A DNA stretch of 64,000 bases, taken from Gracilariopsis chorda. Lineage: Eukaryota > Rhodophyta > Florideophyceae > Gracilariales > Gracilariaceae. Below are positions 42,691 to 54,776 of this stretch, one piece after another. The position numbers were made by a program, and so were the translations under genes. The DNA is taken from assembly GCA_003194525.1 (NCBI GenBank), contig NBIV01000058.1:124001-188000 (forward strand). The letters run 5' to 3'. Within the stretch, counting starts at the first letter, position 1; every line of letters begins with the position of its first letter. Below the pieces are notes generated by a model. It was not told the DNA's origin, did no database searches, and saw nothing but the letters and a program-made list of their open reading frames with translations.

Positions 42691-44356
42691 GAATCAATAG
42701 TAAGGACATGGCCAGAAAAGCTGTTGGTTTATCTAGAGAGAGAGAGGAGTTCTTTTCAATGTAACCCTACCGTAGTCTTGGAATTAGAGACACGAGCTCA
42801 TACAAACACACACACAATCCGCTCAGAAAGGCCAGCCAAAGAAGTGACCCACGACGACAACAACAACGTACCACAAATGCACCCTACATAACTCATTCGA
42901 AAAGCGCCGTGGCACGCGCCATCGTTTTCCAACGGCGCGCCTCGCTTGCCAACTGTTACCTGCTGTATATATCTTACATCCTGCACAAGACATTGTGTGG
43001 AGTCCACACCATCGTGCTCTACGAGCAGCAGCAGCATCGAGTGTATTCTTGGGAACCGGTTACGTATCTAGGGTTCCATACTCGCGCTCCCTAACAGTCT
43101 GATTCAGCAAAAAAAGTCATAAGCATTGGAAAGTGGAACTACCATCGGCGACACTCACTTTCAATGGGGTGTAATTGCTACAGCAGAGCAGCTCTATGTT
43201 GCCGAAAAGAATGTGAATTACTCTGACGTGCATCTTGGATCACTTACCGTAAGTCCGTCAGTCCAAAGCACTTTTGAGCTCCTGCCGGTTTCTATGACAT
43301 GAGAAGCATCTTTGCGTTTCGAGGTAGAGAACCCTTTGTAATGCTCACTCTGTACGTTTGGAGCTGACGAATCATTGGACCAGCTCCAATGACAGAATTG
43401 CTGTTGCATGTCCATTGATGAATGCCGATGACGCGGTGTGATAGTAAAAAAATGATGACGTACGTACTGGTTTCGATCGAGTGCGCGTACGGATACGCGA
43501 ATTGCAAAAGGATACACGAGGTGGCCCCCATACATGGTAACTTTCTATTGTCAAAATGAAGCTATACTCCCAAGCTTCAAAAACAGGGAAACTGATGGAA
43601 CTGAGATCCACTTGACAAGGTAGCACAAATCATTTGCCAGTTTTGTTTTATGAGATTACGTGGAGAAAACTGTACTTTGAAACTTGATAGAAGCGTCATC
43701 TCTATCCCTCTGTCTCAAAGGTCCTTCTGCTCAAAACATATTGAAACAACCTTCAGGGGCTGATTTGTAATACCAGCAAAGAAAAGCAAAAGACCACAAC
43801 AAAAAGCAGACCTTTATGGTGAACATGCTCAGCGACGCATTTTAAGTATGACGTTCGCAATTCTGTAGAATGACCAGTCCGCACAGAACACATACTGTTG
43901 TACATCAGTACACGAATTCAGCCGAGAATTTTTGCAAAGTAGTACTACTCCATCCGACTGCTGAAGCAGATGCAATGGTTTCACGTTCTCGCTCTCATTT
44001 CTCCGTCATTTACATATCTTCTTTGATAATGTAAATAGGCGGAGAGGAGAATGGGCAAAGAACTGTTATACTATTTTCGTCAAAGGAACATGGGATTACA
44101 TATATGCGCCGTAACACGCAAATATGTCGTGTACTCCATCTCTTGTACTCTTGCCCAGTCAGCGTCTCACCGGTAACGACTTCTCACTCACGGGCTACGT
44201 CCTCATCGAATTGATCTGACTGCAAGAGGGTGAAGATCAAAGTTTGCAAATGACATGAAAGTACTTTGGAGGCTGATTGTCATGGCCCGAACGTTTAAGC
44301 TCCTCCTCCTCCTTGTCCTCCTCTTCGATGGACCCAACGATGTAGTTCCAAAGCAC

Positions 44357-44364
44357 TATAAAAG
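44357..44364 (+). promoter_or_regulatory. TATA box of secreted protein gene A1
   Basis: tataaaag lies 121 bases upstream of the ATG at 44478. The same box at the same distance precedes the paralogue B1. Confidence 0.75.
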
Positions 44365-44477
44365 ACCCCTTCTTCGACCACTCTTTCCGTGTTCACCCTC
44401 TCCACCATCCTCATCTGCAACACTAACCAACGCACCTCTCGCTTCTAACACGGTTCAAACCCTCAGTACCTTTCACT

Positions 44478-45209
44478 ATGAACGCATTCACTGCTATTGT
44501 TGCTATGTTCTTTGCCAGCTTGGCTGCGTCCTCTGCACTGGCCCACCCGGTCCATGGCGCCAAGCTGCCAATTTTGAAGATCGAGGAGTCTACGATCGCC
44601 GTGCCACTCGTCCGCCAGCAAACAGAGGAGGCTGTCTTCGCCGTTAACAGTTCCCAAAGCGGATTCGCCCGCACTTCTGAAACTGGAATCACTGTGCAGC
44701 GTGGTACCAGCGGAACACTCACCTTCTCTTTCAATGTGTTCGCTGTCGAGTCTGAGACGCTTGCTAATCTCGACCAAGAATTTGAGTCCTCTCTGACTGT
44801 CTCAGAGCGCGAGGAATATGAGAGCTTCCGATCCGAGTACAACCGGGGCTTGAACATCCCGTTCCTGAGGTGGATCGGAGTCAATCTTGGAAACTCACAG
44901 GTCACTCGCGAAGAAATGGAGCGCAGCTTCGAACTTCGTGAAAACTACAACACCCAGTCCAGCATTGCTCAGCAGATTGTGCAGAACGTGCAACAGCAGA
45001 ACATTCAGGTATCCGGATCGCTCACAGCGTTCGGAACTAGTTTCATCCCGACAACTGTGTTTGCTTTCGTTCGCATTGCTCGCGTCACGCTTCAAGACGG
45101 CAGCACGATGACTGTTGTGTCGCAGAGCGGTAGCGATCTGGTTGCTGCTGATGCTGGTGGAAACACTGTCCCGTCTTCCGGCGGTACCATCAACACTATC
45201 CCGCTCTAA
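44478..45209 (+). CDS. secreted 243-residue protein, paralogue A, copy 1
   Basis: The N-terminus MNAFTAIVAMFFASLAASSALA is a signal peptide with an ALA cleavage site. The mature part has no cysteine. It starts with a short HPVHGAKLP region, then a beta-rich domain (VRQQTEEAVFAVNSSQSGF with a possible N-glycosylation site NSS, GTSGTLTFSFNVFAVESE). A charged helical part follows (EREEYESFRSEYNRG, EEMERSFELRENYN), then a Gln-rich stretch (IVQNVQQQNIQ) and a C-terminal beta part ending in a Gly/Ser/Thr-rich tail. It is probably extracellular. I recognise no family, and no function should be assumed. AATAAA occurs 155 bases after the stop (45364). Only a synonymous change at 44885 distinguishes it from copy A2. 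Confidence 0.88.
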   Translation: MNAFTAIVAMFFASLAASSALAHPVHGAKLPILKIEESTIAVPLVRQQTEEAVFAVNSSQSGFARTSETGITVQRGTSGTLTFSFNVFAVESETLANLDQEFESSLTVSEREEYESFRSEYNRGLNIPFLRWIGVNLGNSQVTREEMERSFELRENYNTQSSIAQQIVQNVQQQNIQVSGSLTAFGTSFIPTTVFAFVRIARVTLQDGSTMTVVSQSGSDLVAADAGGNTVPSSGGTINTIPL

Positions 45210-47072
45210 GCGACCGGCTACTGTAACTCTCTCAACTTTGGTGTACTCATTGAAAGCTTGACAAAGTCTTATGCCACAGCAATATGTGTGCATGAAAGAT
45301 TAGCGTGGTTTGGACTGTTTGTGGAAGTGGTTGTAGTATACGTCTGTTTTGCAAGTCCAAAGCAATAAAGAGTTGCTCCGTTTTCTAAACTTGATGAATG
45401 CGTCCTTAGAAATATCGTACTCGTAAGATACTAAATGAAAGCTACCCGTTCACATATCTTTGTTCTGGATTTATTTGAATGATTGCTGCGTATGTTTGTG
45501 GTCCGCCCATGAACAAACAACAACAACATACTAATATCTGGCATACCCATCGGGGTAGTGTTGGTGCATGCTTCATTGTGGGGTAGAGCATGGTTGCGTG
45601 GCTACCACTAAAACGGAGTGTTTCCTTCTGTTTGTATCCGTATCCGCCAGTCGCGTTGTCTTAGCCACAGGAATGGGGCTGGAGAGTGTGTTCTGAACAG
45701 CTCAGAAAGAAGGCTGTCCAGTTCAAAACTTTTGAGCAATTCCGGGTGCATGTTGAATAAAAGATTTGCCAAAAGTATTTATCTCGGGGTAAACGGTAAC
45801 GTCACCGCTTCGTAACCACTTCAACAAAGAACAGATATCGCATCATCCGCCTACACTGGCCGTGTAGAAGAGCCATGAACGACAACTCGAAGAAGCACAA
45901 CCACGAAATTCACCAGCACACGCATCAAAAAGCGCCGTGACACGCGTCATCCTCTCCAGCAGTGCGAAAAGTTTCGCGCGGCAGACACCAGCCAGCGTCC
46001 GCACTGTAGCGCTCTCTGACCAGCAACTGCGGCATCGATGCTACATACATGCATTATGAACGACCATTGGAACGGGGCTGGGCTGACCGACCGTTCCACT
46101 GGAGGACACGACGTAAGAGTAGCCGGCCAGGGGTGGCACTGCTGCCCCTTGCGGCGGCAGGGAGGTGAAGTGCTCAAGCACCTGCAATCGAGTCTTACCT
46201 TAGAAGAATATCCACGCGCTCTCTCTGTTGTAGACTGGCAGTGCCGAAGATAATGAGAATTACTCTGACGTGCTTTGATCCCTTTCACCAGTCTCGCATG
46301 TCAGAGCTCCCACAGTTTCTGTATGACATCAAAAGCTCTGCCTTTCCATATAGAGAACCCTTTGCAGTTTTCAGACAGCACGTGCGGAGCTGACGAATCG
46401 TTTGTGCGGTTTCAGTAATTTGTGCGGCTTCAGTGATGTGATGATGCTGTTCCAGAAACCCCATCACGTCCAGCGATGAACACTGATGGGGAGGACCGCA
46501 TAGAACCATAATGTCAACGTTTTCAGTTAGTTGAGAATGCCAGATGTGGGTATCACGAAGAGATACATGGGGTGACCTACATAAATAAGACCTTGTTTGT
46601 CGAAGGGCAGCTTTCCTCTTTGTCTTCAAAATATGCCTTTCCGTAGTCAAAGTGAGATATGTGTAATGAGTCTATCTACAGCAAGCAAGTTCTTGCGCAT
46701 CACTAGCACAAGATTCAATGATGAATTCGAGGCAATTAGTCATACCGTATCTGCGCCCTGTAGTAGCTGTAATGGTGCCATGTTCGTGTTCTTAATTATC
46801 CTTCAATGAACCACGCAAGCAAAAAGGAGAGTGGACGGAGACCAATTGCTGCTTTCACCAAACGAACAGATTATTGCATCTCTTGTTGAGCGCTCAGCAT
46901 GTCACTGGTAATAACTTCTCATTCGAGACCCTGGTCCTCACGGAATTGATCGATGTTACATGGTATGAAGATCAAAATTTGCAAATGTCATGGAAGTACT
47001 ATGAAGGCCGAAACTCATTGCCCATTCGCCTGAACTCCTCCTCCGTGCACTCGACAACTCTTTCTGATACAA

Positions 47073-47080
47073 TATAAAAG
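47073..47080 (+). promoter_or_regulatory. TATA box of secreted protein gene B1
   Basis: tataaaag, 121 bases upstream of the ATG at 47194, the same spacing as in paralogue A. Confidence 0.75.
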
Positions 47081-47193
47081 TAACCTTCATCGAGAACTCT
47101 TTCTATCTCACTTCCAGCTATAGCCTCATCTGCATTTGCAAGGAACAGCAGTCTCCGCTTCTCACCGAATTCAAACTCTCTGCGCCTTTCACC

Positions 47194-47925
47194 ATGAACG
47201 CCTTCGCCGCTATTCTTGCTATTTGTTTTGCAAGTTTGGTTGCCTCTTCCACATTCGCCCACCCTATCCAACACGCCAAGCTCCCAATTTTGAAGATCGA
47301 AGAGTCTACGATCGCCGTGCCGCTCGTCCGCCAGCAAACAGAGGAAGCCGTCTTCGCCGTCAACAGTTCCCAAAGCGGATTCGCCCGCACCACTGAGACT
47401 GGGCTCACTGTACAAATCGGCACCAGCGGAACCTTATCATTCTCTTTCAATGTGTTCGCTGTCGAGTCTGAGACGCTTGCTAATCTTGACCAAGAATTTG
47501 AGTCCTCTCTGACTGTCTCGGAACGCGAAGAATATGAGAGCTTCCGATCCGAGTACAACCGGGGCTTGAACATCCCGTTCCTGAGGTGGATCGGAGTCAA
47601 CCTTGGAAACTCGCAGGTCACTCGCGAAGAAATGGAGCGCAGCTTCGAACTTCGTGAAAACTACAACACCCAGTCCAGCATTGCTCAGCAGATTGTGCAG
47701 AACGTGCAACAGCAGAACATTCAGGTATCCGGATCGCTCACAGCGTTCGGAACTAGCTTCATTCCGACAACTGTGTTTGCTTTCATTCGCATTGCTCGCA
47801 TCACGCTTCAAGACGGCAGCACGATGACTGTTGTGTCGCAAAACGGTAACGATGTTGTAGCAGCTGATGCCGGTGGAAACACTGTCCCGTCTTCCGGCGG
47901 TACCATCAACACTATCCCGCTCTAA
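47194..47925 (+). CDS. secreted 243-residue protein, paralogue B, copy 1
   Basis: Same length and layout as paralogue A, with signal peptide MNAFAAILAICFASLVASSTFA. The only cysteine is inside the signal peptide, so the mature protein again lacks cysteine. Differences from A concentrate in the signal peptide, the first mature residues (HPIQH for HPVHG) and around residues 65-85 (TTETGLTVQIGTSG). From about residue 85 on, the nucleotide sequence is almost identical to A, including silent sites. The similarity ends a few bases after the stop codon (taagtgaccggctac). Function unknown; it was probably produced by an older duplication within the unit. Confidence 0.88.
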   Translation: MNAFAAILAICFASLVASSTFAHPIQHAKLPILKIEESTIAVPLVRQQTEEAVFAVNSSQSGFARTTETGLTVQIGTSGTLSFSFNVFAVESETLANLDQEFESSLTVSEREEYESFRSEYNRGLNIPFLRWIGVNLGNSQVTREEMERSFELRENYNTQSSIAQQIVQNVQQQNIQVSGSLTAFGTSFIPTTVFAFIRIARITLQDGSTMTVVSQNGNDVVAADAGGNTVPSSGGTINTIPL

Positions 47926-50202
47926 GTGACCGGCTACCTCAACTTAAGATCGAGTATGCAACTTTTGAGAGCAGGACAAAGCTTACCGTCGGGCTTGAAG
48001 CTACCTTTATTGCAGTAGATGGGGATAGATCTTATTTGTGCGCCTCTCTACATTTATACGACAGAACCGATAAAGCTATCTATACATGGCAAACAACCGT
48101 GCAGACATGGTCCAGTTGGTGAGAAATCTCTTGTGCCTAAACTTGCCTTTGCATTTCGGCAGTAAATGAGCACTCAATTGAAAGAGGGCTGTTTACTGGT
48201 TTCCTTTGTGCATTTCCAAAATTCCTTAAACTTCATGTTCACAAGGTCGTTGGAAGGTGCCGGTCATCAAGAGAAACCGCTTAGCGATGCAGACGTTCAA
48301 ACATTATTCTACACCTGATGCTCTCAATTAGAACGGAAGCGAAAATCCTTTTTGGTAAGAGTTTCGCAACATGTAAGGATGGGGGTACTTTTGCAAATCT
48401 ACATTGCACGCAGAGACAACATAGGTCTGCGATTTATAGATTTTATTCCTGAGAATCAAAAAGCATTTAGTTAATTCAGCAGCCAAAGTGTGTAAACAAA
48501 GCATTCAGACAACACTAAAGCGATTGGGATGGACATTTTCGCAAGGACTGCGAGAGCACAACGTGTTACAATATCATATGTGCTGCTCTATGGGTGATGC
48601 TGCTGCAATGTTTATCAATAGGTGGCGAAAGCTTCGCTTGTGGTGAGGGCACAAGGTGGACAAGAATATCGTTTTAGGGGTAGGGAGTTTATGCCACGCT
48701 GGGTGAATCGCCGATGGGTTCTTGATTGGCGCTCAAAGGGAGTACGCAGATTATGGAGGCATGTGTACAGAGGCGTTAAAATTGATAACCTTCATTTAAG
48801 GGCAGAGCGGTAAGCTGCGGCAGGCGGATGCATTGAGTCGGAGTTAACACAAGCGGCCACGGCTGTCTTGTTTTGGCTACCCACTGTAACAGGTGACACT
48901 GTCTCGAATTTGGAATTGATGAAGTATAGTTCCAAATGGGTGCAGCAGGTCTAAGTGGTCGAACACACGCGAAAGTATGGGGTACAAAAGGGGCAGGAAT
49001 GTCGCTATGAGTTGTAGAAGAGAGGATCATCGACCTGTCAGAAGAACAGATTCTAGTAAAATATTTCCCAGTCGTTGCACCCACAGCGCTCACATTTGCT
49101 GGGTCTCTCGTTCCCTGATTAACATTTTCTCTGAACCATTCTCTCTCATCGCTTGACGCGTACTTCTGCTTCATAAATATTTAGCTGTTGCGTTTTTTAC
49201 AACCTCTAACTCTGCGCTTCTTTTTTTTGTTCACGTGCTCAAGTCAACTGCTGCTTCATCCACCTGGAACTTTTGACTCACCAAACCGTACTGAGATCTA
49301 ACCAGAGGTGTTGGATGTCTATCTCCGGTTATTAAACATGGAAATATTGCGACAGAGTTGCTCCGAATATTGCAGATAAACGACGTTCTTGTATTTGGCC
49401 TTCTACGTCAGCATTCTTCTGCTTCTTTTGTCATGCGATATGTCCTTTTGCACACGAGTGTTTTTGTTCTTCATCGAGGTTTGGACAATAATCAAGTTGT
49501 TTGAAACTGCAGTTTTCTTTGTTATGAATCCCTTTGCAAAGGGTACTTTTGGGTGTTCTATTCTCTCACTAACATGCAGAAAATACGTATCATTACGTAA
49601 CCGCAAGAACTACTAGCACAGTACATGCTGTGTGATCGACCATAACCTATACAGTGGCGTCGCGGTCAAAACCTCTGCATGGCTAGTAGACTTTATTCTC
49701 AGCATCTGTTCTGCAATGGATATAGAAATCCAGAACCTAAAAACCAGGAATGGCTTGTTTGGGTTGGGAAACGCAAGAAATAACTGTTGCGATAGCTCGG
49801 CATGGATACCGAGCAGGGTCTTCTTTCCATGCCACTTTTGGCTTGGGTTTGATGCCCTCTTCGCGGAGCCGACGCCCTCTCTGAGTGAAGTGTCTGTCTA
49901 CAAAACCTAAACGTTTTCGAAGCAAGACGAACTACTTGTTTGCCCGGTATCACAAGACTGAGATTCTGGATGTGGGATTTGCGGAATGATGCAGACTCTT
50001 GCACAACTGTCCTGTTTGAGAGAGTTGAACGATGACGATGGAGTGTTGGACGCAGGTCTTAGTGAAGCCGGTGCCTTAACAATTGGAAATGCCGCCAAAT
50101 CGTAACAACTTCATTCAGGAGGAGGCGCCGTCTGTCATCCGCTCAGGTGCCCGCTCGGATGTGGGCTCAAAATACTTAATAGTGCAGACCATTTCGTTCT
50201 TA

Positions 50203-50273
50203 GATGCCACCTAAGAGCGGCATCCCGGCGTCGAGAGCTCCCGCCTCTCCGTGAGAGGCAGGACTCTGACGCC
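50203..50273. other. stem-loop cluster in array unit 2
   Basis: Identical copy, one period (7583 bases) downstream, of the structure at 42620-42690. Unit 3 is truncated just before it. Confidence 0.5.
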
Positions 50274-51939
50274 GAATCAATAGTAAGGACATGGCCAGAA
50301 AAGCTGTTGGTTTATCTAGAGAGAGAGAGGAGTTCTTTTCAATGTAACCCTACCGTAGTCTTGGAATTAGAGACACGAGCTCATACAAACACACACACAA
50401 TCCGCTCAGAAAGGCCAGCCAAAGAAGTGACCCACGACGACAACAACAACGTACCACAAATGCACCCTACATAACTCATTCGAAAAGCGCCGTGGCACGC
50501 GCCATCGTTTTCCAACGGCGCGCCTCGCTTGCCAACTGTTACCTGCTGTATATATCTTACATCCTGCACAAGACATTGTGTGGAGTCCACACCATCGTGC
50601 TCTACGAGCAGCAGCAGCATCGAGTGTATTCTTGGGAACCGGTTACGTATCTAGGGTTCCATACTCGCGCTCCCTAACAGTCTGATTCAGCAAAAAAAGT
50701 CATAAGCATTGGAAAGTGGAACTACCATCGGCGACACTCACTTTCAATGGGGTGTAATTGCTACAGCAGAGCAGCTCTATGTTGCCGAAAAGAATGTGAA
50801 TTACTCTGACGTGCATCTTGGATCACTTACCGTAAGTCCGTCAGTCCAAAGCACTTTTGAGCTCCTGCCGGTTTCTATGACATGAGAAGCATCTTTGCGT
50901 TTCGAGGTAGAGAACCCTTTGTAATGCTCACTCTGTACGTTTGGAGCTGACGAATCATTGGACCAGCTCCAATGACAGAATTGCTGTTGCATGTCCATTG
51001 ATGAATGCCGATGACGCGGTGTGATAGTAAAAAAATGATGACGTACGTACTGGTTTCGATCGAGTGCGCGTACGGATACGCGAATTGCAAAAGGATACAC
51101 GAGGTGGCCCCCATACATGGTAACTTTCTATTGTCAAAATGAAGCTATACTCCCAAGCTTCAAAAACAGGGAAACTGATGGAACTGAGATCCACTTGACA
51201 AGGTAGCACAAATCATTTGCCAGTTTTGTTTTATGAGATTACGTGGAGAAAACTGTACTTTGAAACTTGATAGAAGCGTCATCTCTATCCCTCTGTCTCA
51301 AAGGTCCTTCTGCTCAAAACATATTGAAACAACCTTCAGGGGCTGATTTGTAATACCAGCAAAGAAAAGCAAAAGACCACAACAAAAAGCAGACCTTTAT
51401 GGTGAACATGCTCAGCGACGCATTTTAAGTATGACGTTCGCAATTCTGTAGAATGACCAGTCCGCACAGAACACATACTGTTGTACATCAGTACACGAAT
51501 TCAGCCGAGAATTTTTGCAAAGTAGTACTACTCCATCCGACTGCTGAAGCAGATGCAATGGTTTCACGTTCTCGCTCTCATTTCTCCGTCATTTACATAT
51601 CTTCTTTGATAATGTAAATAGGCGGAGAGGAGAATGGGCAAAGAACTGTTATACTATTTTCGTCAAAGGAACATGGGATTACATATATGCGCCGTAACAC
51701 GCAAATATGTCGTGTACTCCATCTCTTGTACTCTTGCCCAGTCAGCGTCTCACCGGTAACGACTTCTCACTCACGGGCTACGTCCTCATCGAATTGATCT
51801 GACTGCAAGAGGGTGAAGATCAAAGTTTGCAAATGACATGAAAGTACTTTGGAGGCTGATTGTCATGGCCCGAACGTTTAAGCTCCTCCTCCTCCTTGTC
51901 CTCCTCTTCGATGGACCCAACGATGTAGTTCCAAAGCAC

Positions 51940-51947
51940 TATAAAAG
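51940..51947 (+). promoter_or_regulatory. TATA box of secreted protein gene A2
   Basis: tataaaag, 121 bases before the ATG at 52061; copy of the box at 44357. Confidence 0.75.
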
Positions 51948-52060
51948 ACCCCTTCTTCGACCACTCTTTCCGTGTTCACCCTCTCCACCATCCTCATCTG
52001 CAACACTAACCAACGCACCTCTCGCTTCTAACACGGTTCAAACCCTCAGTACCTTTCACT

Positions 52061-52792
52061 ATGAACGCATTCACTGCTATTGTTGCTATGTTCTTTGCCA
52101 GCTTGGCTGCGTCCTCTGCACTGGCCCACCCGGTCCATGGCGCCAAGCTGCCAATTTTGAAGATCGAGGAGTCTACGATCGCCGTGCCACTCGTCCGCCA
52201 GCAAACAGAGGAGGCTGTCTTCGCCGTTAACAGTTCCCAAAGCGGATTCGCCCGCACTTCTGAAACTGGAATCACTGTGCAGCGTGGTACCAGCGGAACA
52301 CTCACCTTCTCTTTCAATGTGTTCGCTGTCGAGTCTGAGACGCTTGCTAATCTCGACCAAGAATTTGAGTCCTCTCTGACTGTCTCAGAGCGCGAGGAAT
52401 ATGAGAGCTTCCGATCCGAGTACAACCGGGGCTTGAACATCCCGTTCCTGAGGTGGATCGGAGTCAACCTTGGAAACTCACAGGTCACTCGCGAAGAAAT
52501 GGAGCGCAGCTTCGAACTTCGTGAAAACTACAACACCCAGTCCAGCATTGCTCAGCAGATTGTGCAGAACGTGCAACAGCAGAACATTCAGGTATCCGGA
52601 TCGCTCACAGCGTTCGGAACTAGTTTCATCCCGACAACTGTGTTTGCTTTCGTTCGCATTGCTCGCGTCACGCTTCAAGACGGCAGCACGATGACTGTTG
52701 TGTCGCAGAGCGGTAGCGATCTGGTTGCTGCTGATGCTGGTGGAAACACTGTCCCGTCTTCCGGCGGTACCATCAACACTATCCCGCTCTAA
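52061..52792 (+). CDS. secreted 243-residue protein, paralogue A, copy 2
   Basis: Encodes the same protein as 44478-45209; the one difference I saw is synonymous (C at 52468 where copy 1 has T). B also has C there, which is compatible with exchange between paralogues. Signal peptide, cysteine-free mature region, TATA box and AATAAA are all retained, so both copies could be expressed. Confidence 0.88.
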   Translation: MNAFTAIVAMFFASLAASSALAHPVHGAKLPILKIEESTIAVPLVRQQTEEAVFAVNSSQSGFARTSETGITVQRGTSGTLTFSFNVFAVESETLANLDQEFESSLTVSEREEYESFRSEYNRGLNIPFLRWIGVNLGNSQVTREEMERSFELRENYNTQSSIAQQIVQNVQQQNIQVSGSLTAFGTSFIPTTVFAFVRIARVTLQDGSTMTVVSQSGSDLVAADAGGNTVPSSGGTINTIPL

Positions 52793-54655
52793 GCGACCGG
52801 CTACTGTAACTCTCTCAACTTTGGTGTACTCATTGAAAGCTTGACAAAGTCTTATGCCACAGCAATATGTGTGCATGAAAGATTAGCGTGGTTTGGACTG
52901 TTTGTGGAAGTGGTTGTAGTATACGTCTGTTTTGCAAGTCCAAAGCAATAAAGAGTTGCTCCGTTTTCTAAACTTGATGAATGCGTCCTTAGAAATATCG
53001 TACTCGTAAGATACTAAATGAAAGCTACCCGTTCACATATCTTTGTTCTGGATTTATTTGAATGATTGCTGCGTATGTTTGTGGTCCGCCCATGAACAAA
53101 CAACAACAACATACTAATATCTGGCATACCCATCGGGGTAGTGTTGGTGCATGCTTCATTGTGGGGTAGAGCATGGTTGCGTGGCTACCACTAAAACGGA
53201 GTGTTTCCTTCTGTTTGTATCCGTATCCGCCAGTCGCGTTGTCTTAGCCACAGGAATGGGGCTGGAGAGTGTGTTCTGAACAGCTCAGAAAGAAGGCTGT
53301 CCAGTTCAAAACTTTTGAGCAATTCCGGGTGCATGTTGAATAAAAGATTTGCCAAAAGTATTTATCTCGGGGTAAACGGTAACGTCACCGCTTCGTAACC
53401 ACTTCAACAAAGAACAGATATCGCATCATCCGCCTACACTGGCCGTGTAGAAGAGCCATGAACGACAACTCGAAGAAGCACAACCACGAAATTCACCAGC
53501 ACACGCATCAAAAAGCGCCGTGACACGCGTCATCCTCTCCAGCAGTGCGAAAAGTTTCGCGCGGCAGACACCAGCCAGCGTCCGCACTGTAGCGCTCTCT
53601 GACCAGCAACTGCGGCATCGATGCTACATACATGCATTATGAACGACCATTGGAACGGGGCTGGGCTGACCGACCGTTCCACTGGAGGACACGACGTAAG
53701 AGTAGCCGGCCAGGGGTGGCACTGCTGCCCCTTGCGGCGGCAGGGAGGTGAAGTGCTCAAGCACCTGCAATCGAGTCTTACCTTAGAAGAATATCCACGC
53801 GCTCTCTCTGTTGTAGACTGGCAGTGCCGAAGATAATGAGAATTACTCTGACGTGCTTTGATCCCTTTCACCAGTCTCGCATGTCAGAGCTCCCACAGTT
53901 TCTGTATGACATCAAAAGCTCTGCCTTTCCATATAGAGAACCCTTTGCAGTTTTCAGACAGCACGTGCGGAGCTGACGAATCGTTTGTGCGGTTTCAGTA
54001 ATTTGTGCGGCTTCAGTGATGTGATGATGCTGTTCCAGAAACCCCATCACGTCCAGCGATGAACACTGATGGGGAGGACCGCATAGAACCATAATGTCAA
54101 CGTTTTCAGTTAGTTGAGAATGCCAGATGTGGGTATCACGAAGAGATACATGGGGTGACCTACATAAATAAGACCTTGTTTGTCGAAGGGCAGCTTTCCT
54201 CTTTGTCTTCAAAATATGCCTTTCCGTAGTCAAAGTGAGATATGTGTAATGAGTCTATCTACAGCAAGCAAGTTCTTGCGCATCACTAGCACAAGATTCA
54301 ATGATGAATTCGAGGCAATTAGTCATACCGTATCTGCGCCCTGTAGTAGCTGTAATGGTGCCATGTTCGTGTTCTTAATTATCCTTCAATGAACCACGCA
54401 AGCAAAAAGGAGAGTGGACGGAGACCAATTGCTGCTTTCACCAAACGAACAGATTATTGCATCTCTTGTTGAGCGCTCAGCATGTCACTGGTAATAACTT
54501 CTCATTCGAGACCCTGGTCCTCACGGAATTGATCGATGTTACATGGTATGAAGATCAAAATTTGCAAATGTCATGGAAGTACTATGAAGGCCGAAACTCA
54601 TTGCCCATTCGCCTGAACTCCTCCTCCGTGCACTCGACAACTCTTTCTGATACAA

Positions 54656-54663
54656 TATAAAAG
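54656..54663 (+). promoter_or_regulatory. TATA box of secreted protein gene B2
   Basis: tataaaag, 121 bases before the ATG at 54777; copy of the box at 47073. Confidence 0.75.
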
Positions 54664-54776
54664 TAACCTTCATCGAGAACTCTTTCTATCTCACTTCCAG
54701 CTATAGCCTCATCTGCATTTGCAAGGAACAGCAGTCTCCGCTTCTCACCGAATTCAAACTCTCTGCGCCTTTCACC

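Larger units (their letters stand above)
40865..48447. repeat. tandem array unit 1 (7583 bp)
   Basis: The unit starts at cctgagaatcaa, directly after gypsy fragment B, and is repeated at 48448 and 56031 with an exact period of 7583. Only isolated substitutions separate units (for example 42195-42222 against unit 2, and 44885 T against 52468 C). It holds two 243-residue secreted-protein genes, a structured hairpin element and long stretches without convincing frames. Confidence 0.97.

Noticed and set aside
44255-44647. 130-codon plus frame with a hydrophobic start just upstream of gene A
   Set aside because: It contains the TATA box and leader of gene A and overlaps its start in another frame, so it is not an independent secreted protein.
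44423-45293. Minus-strand open frames of 104-160 codons opposite gene A (also opposite B and in unit 2)
   Set aside because: They lie antisense to the clearly coding 243-residue genes and have no motif; they are shadows of the strong codon pattern on the plus strand.
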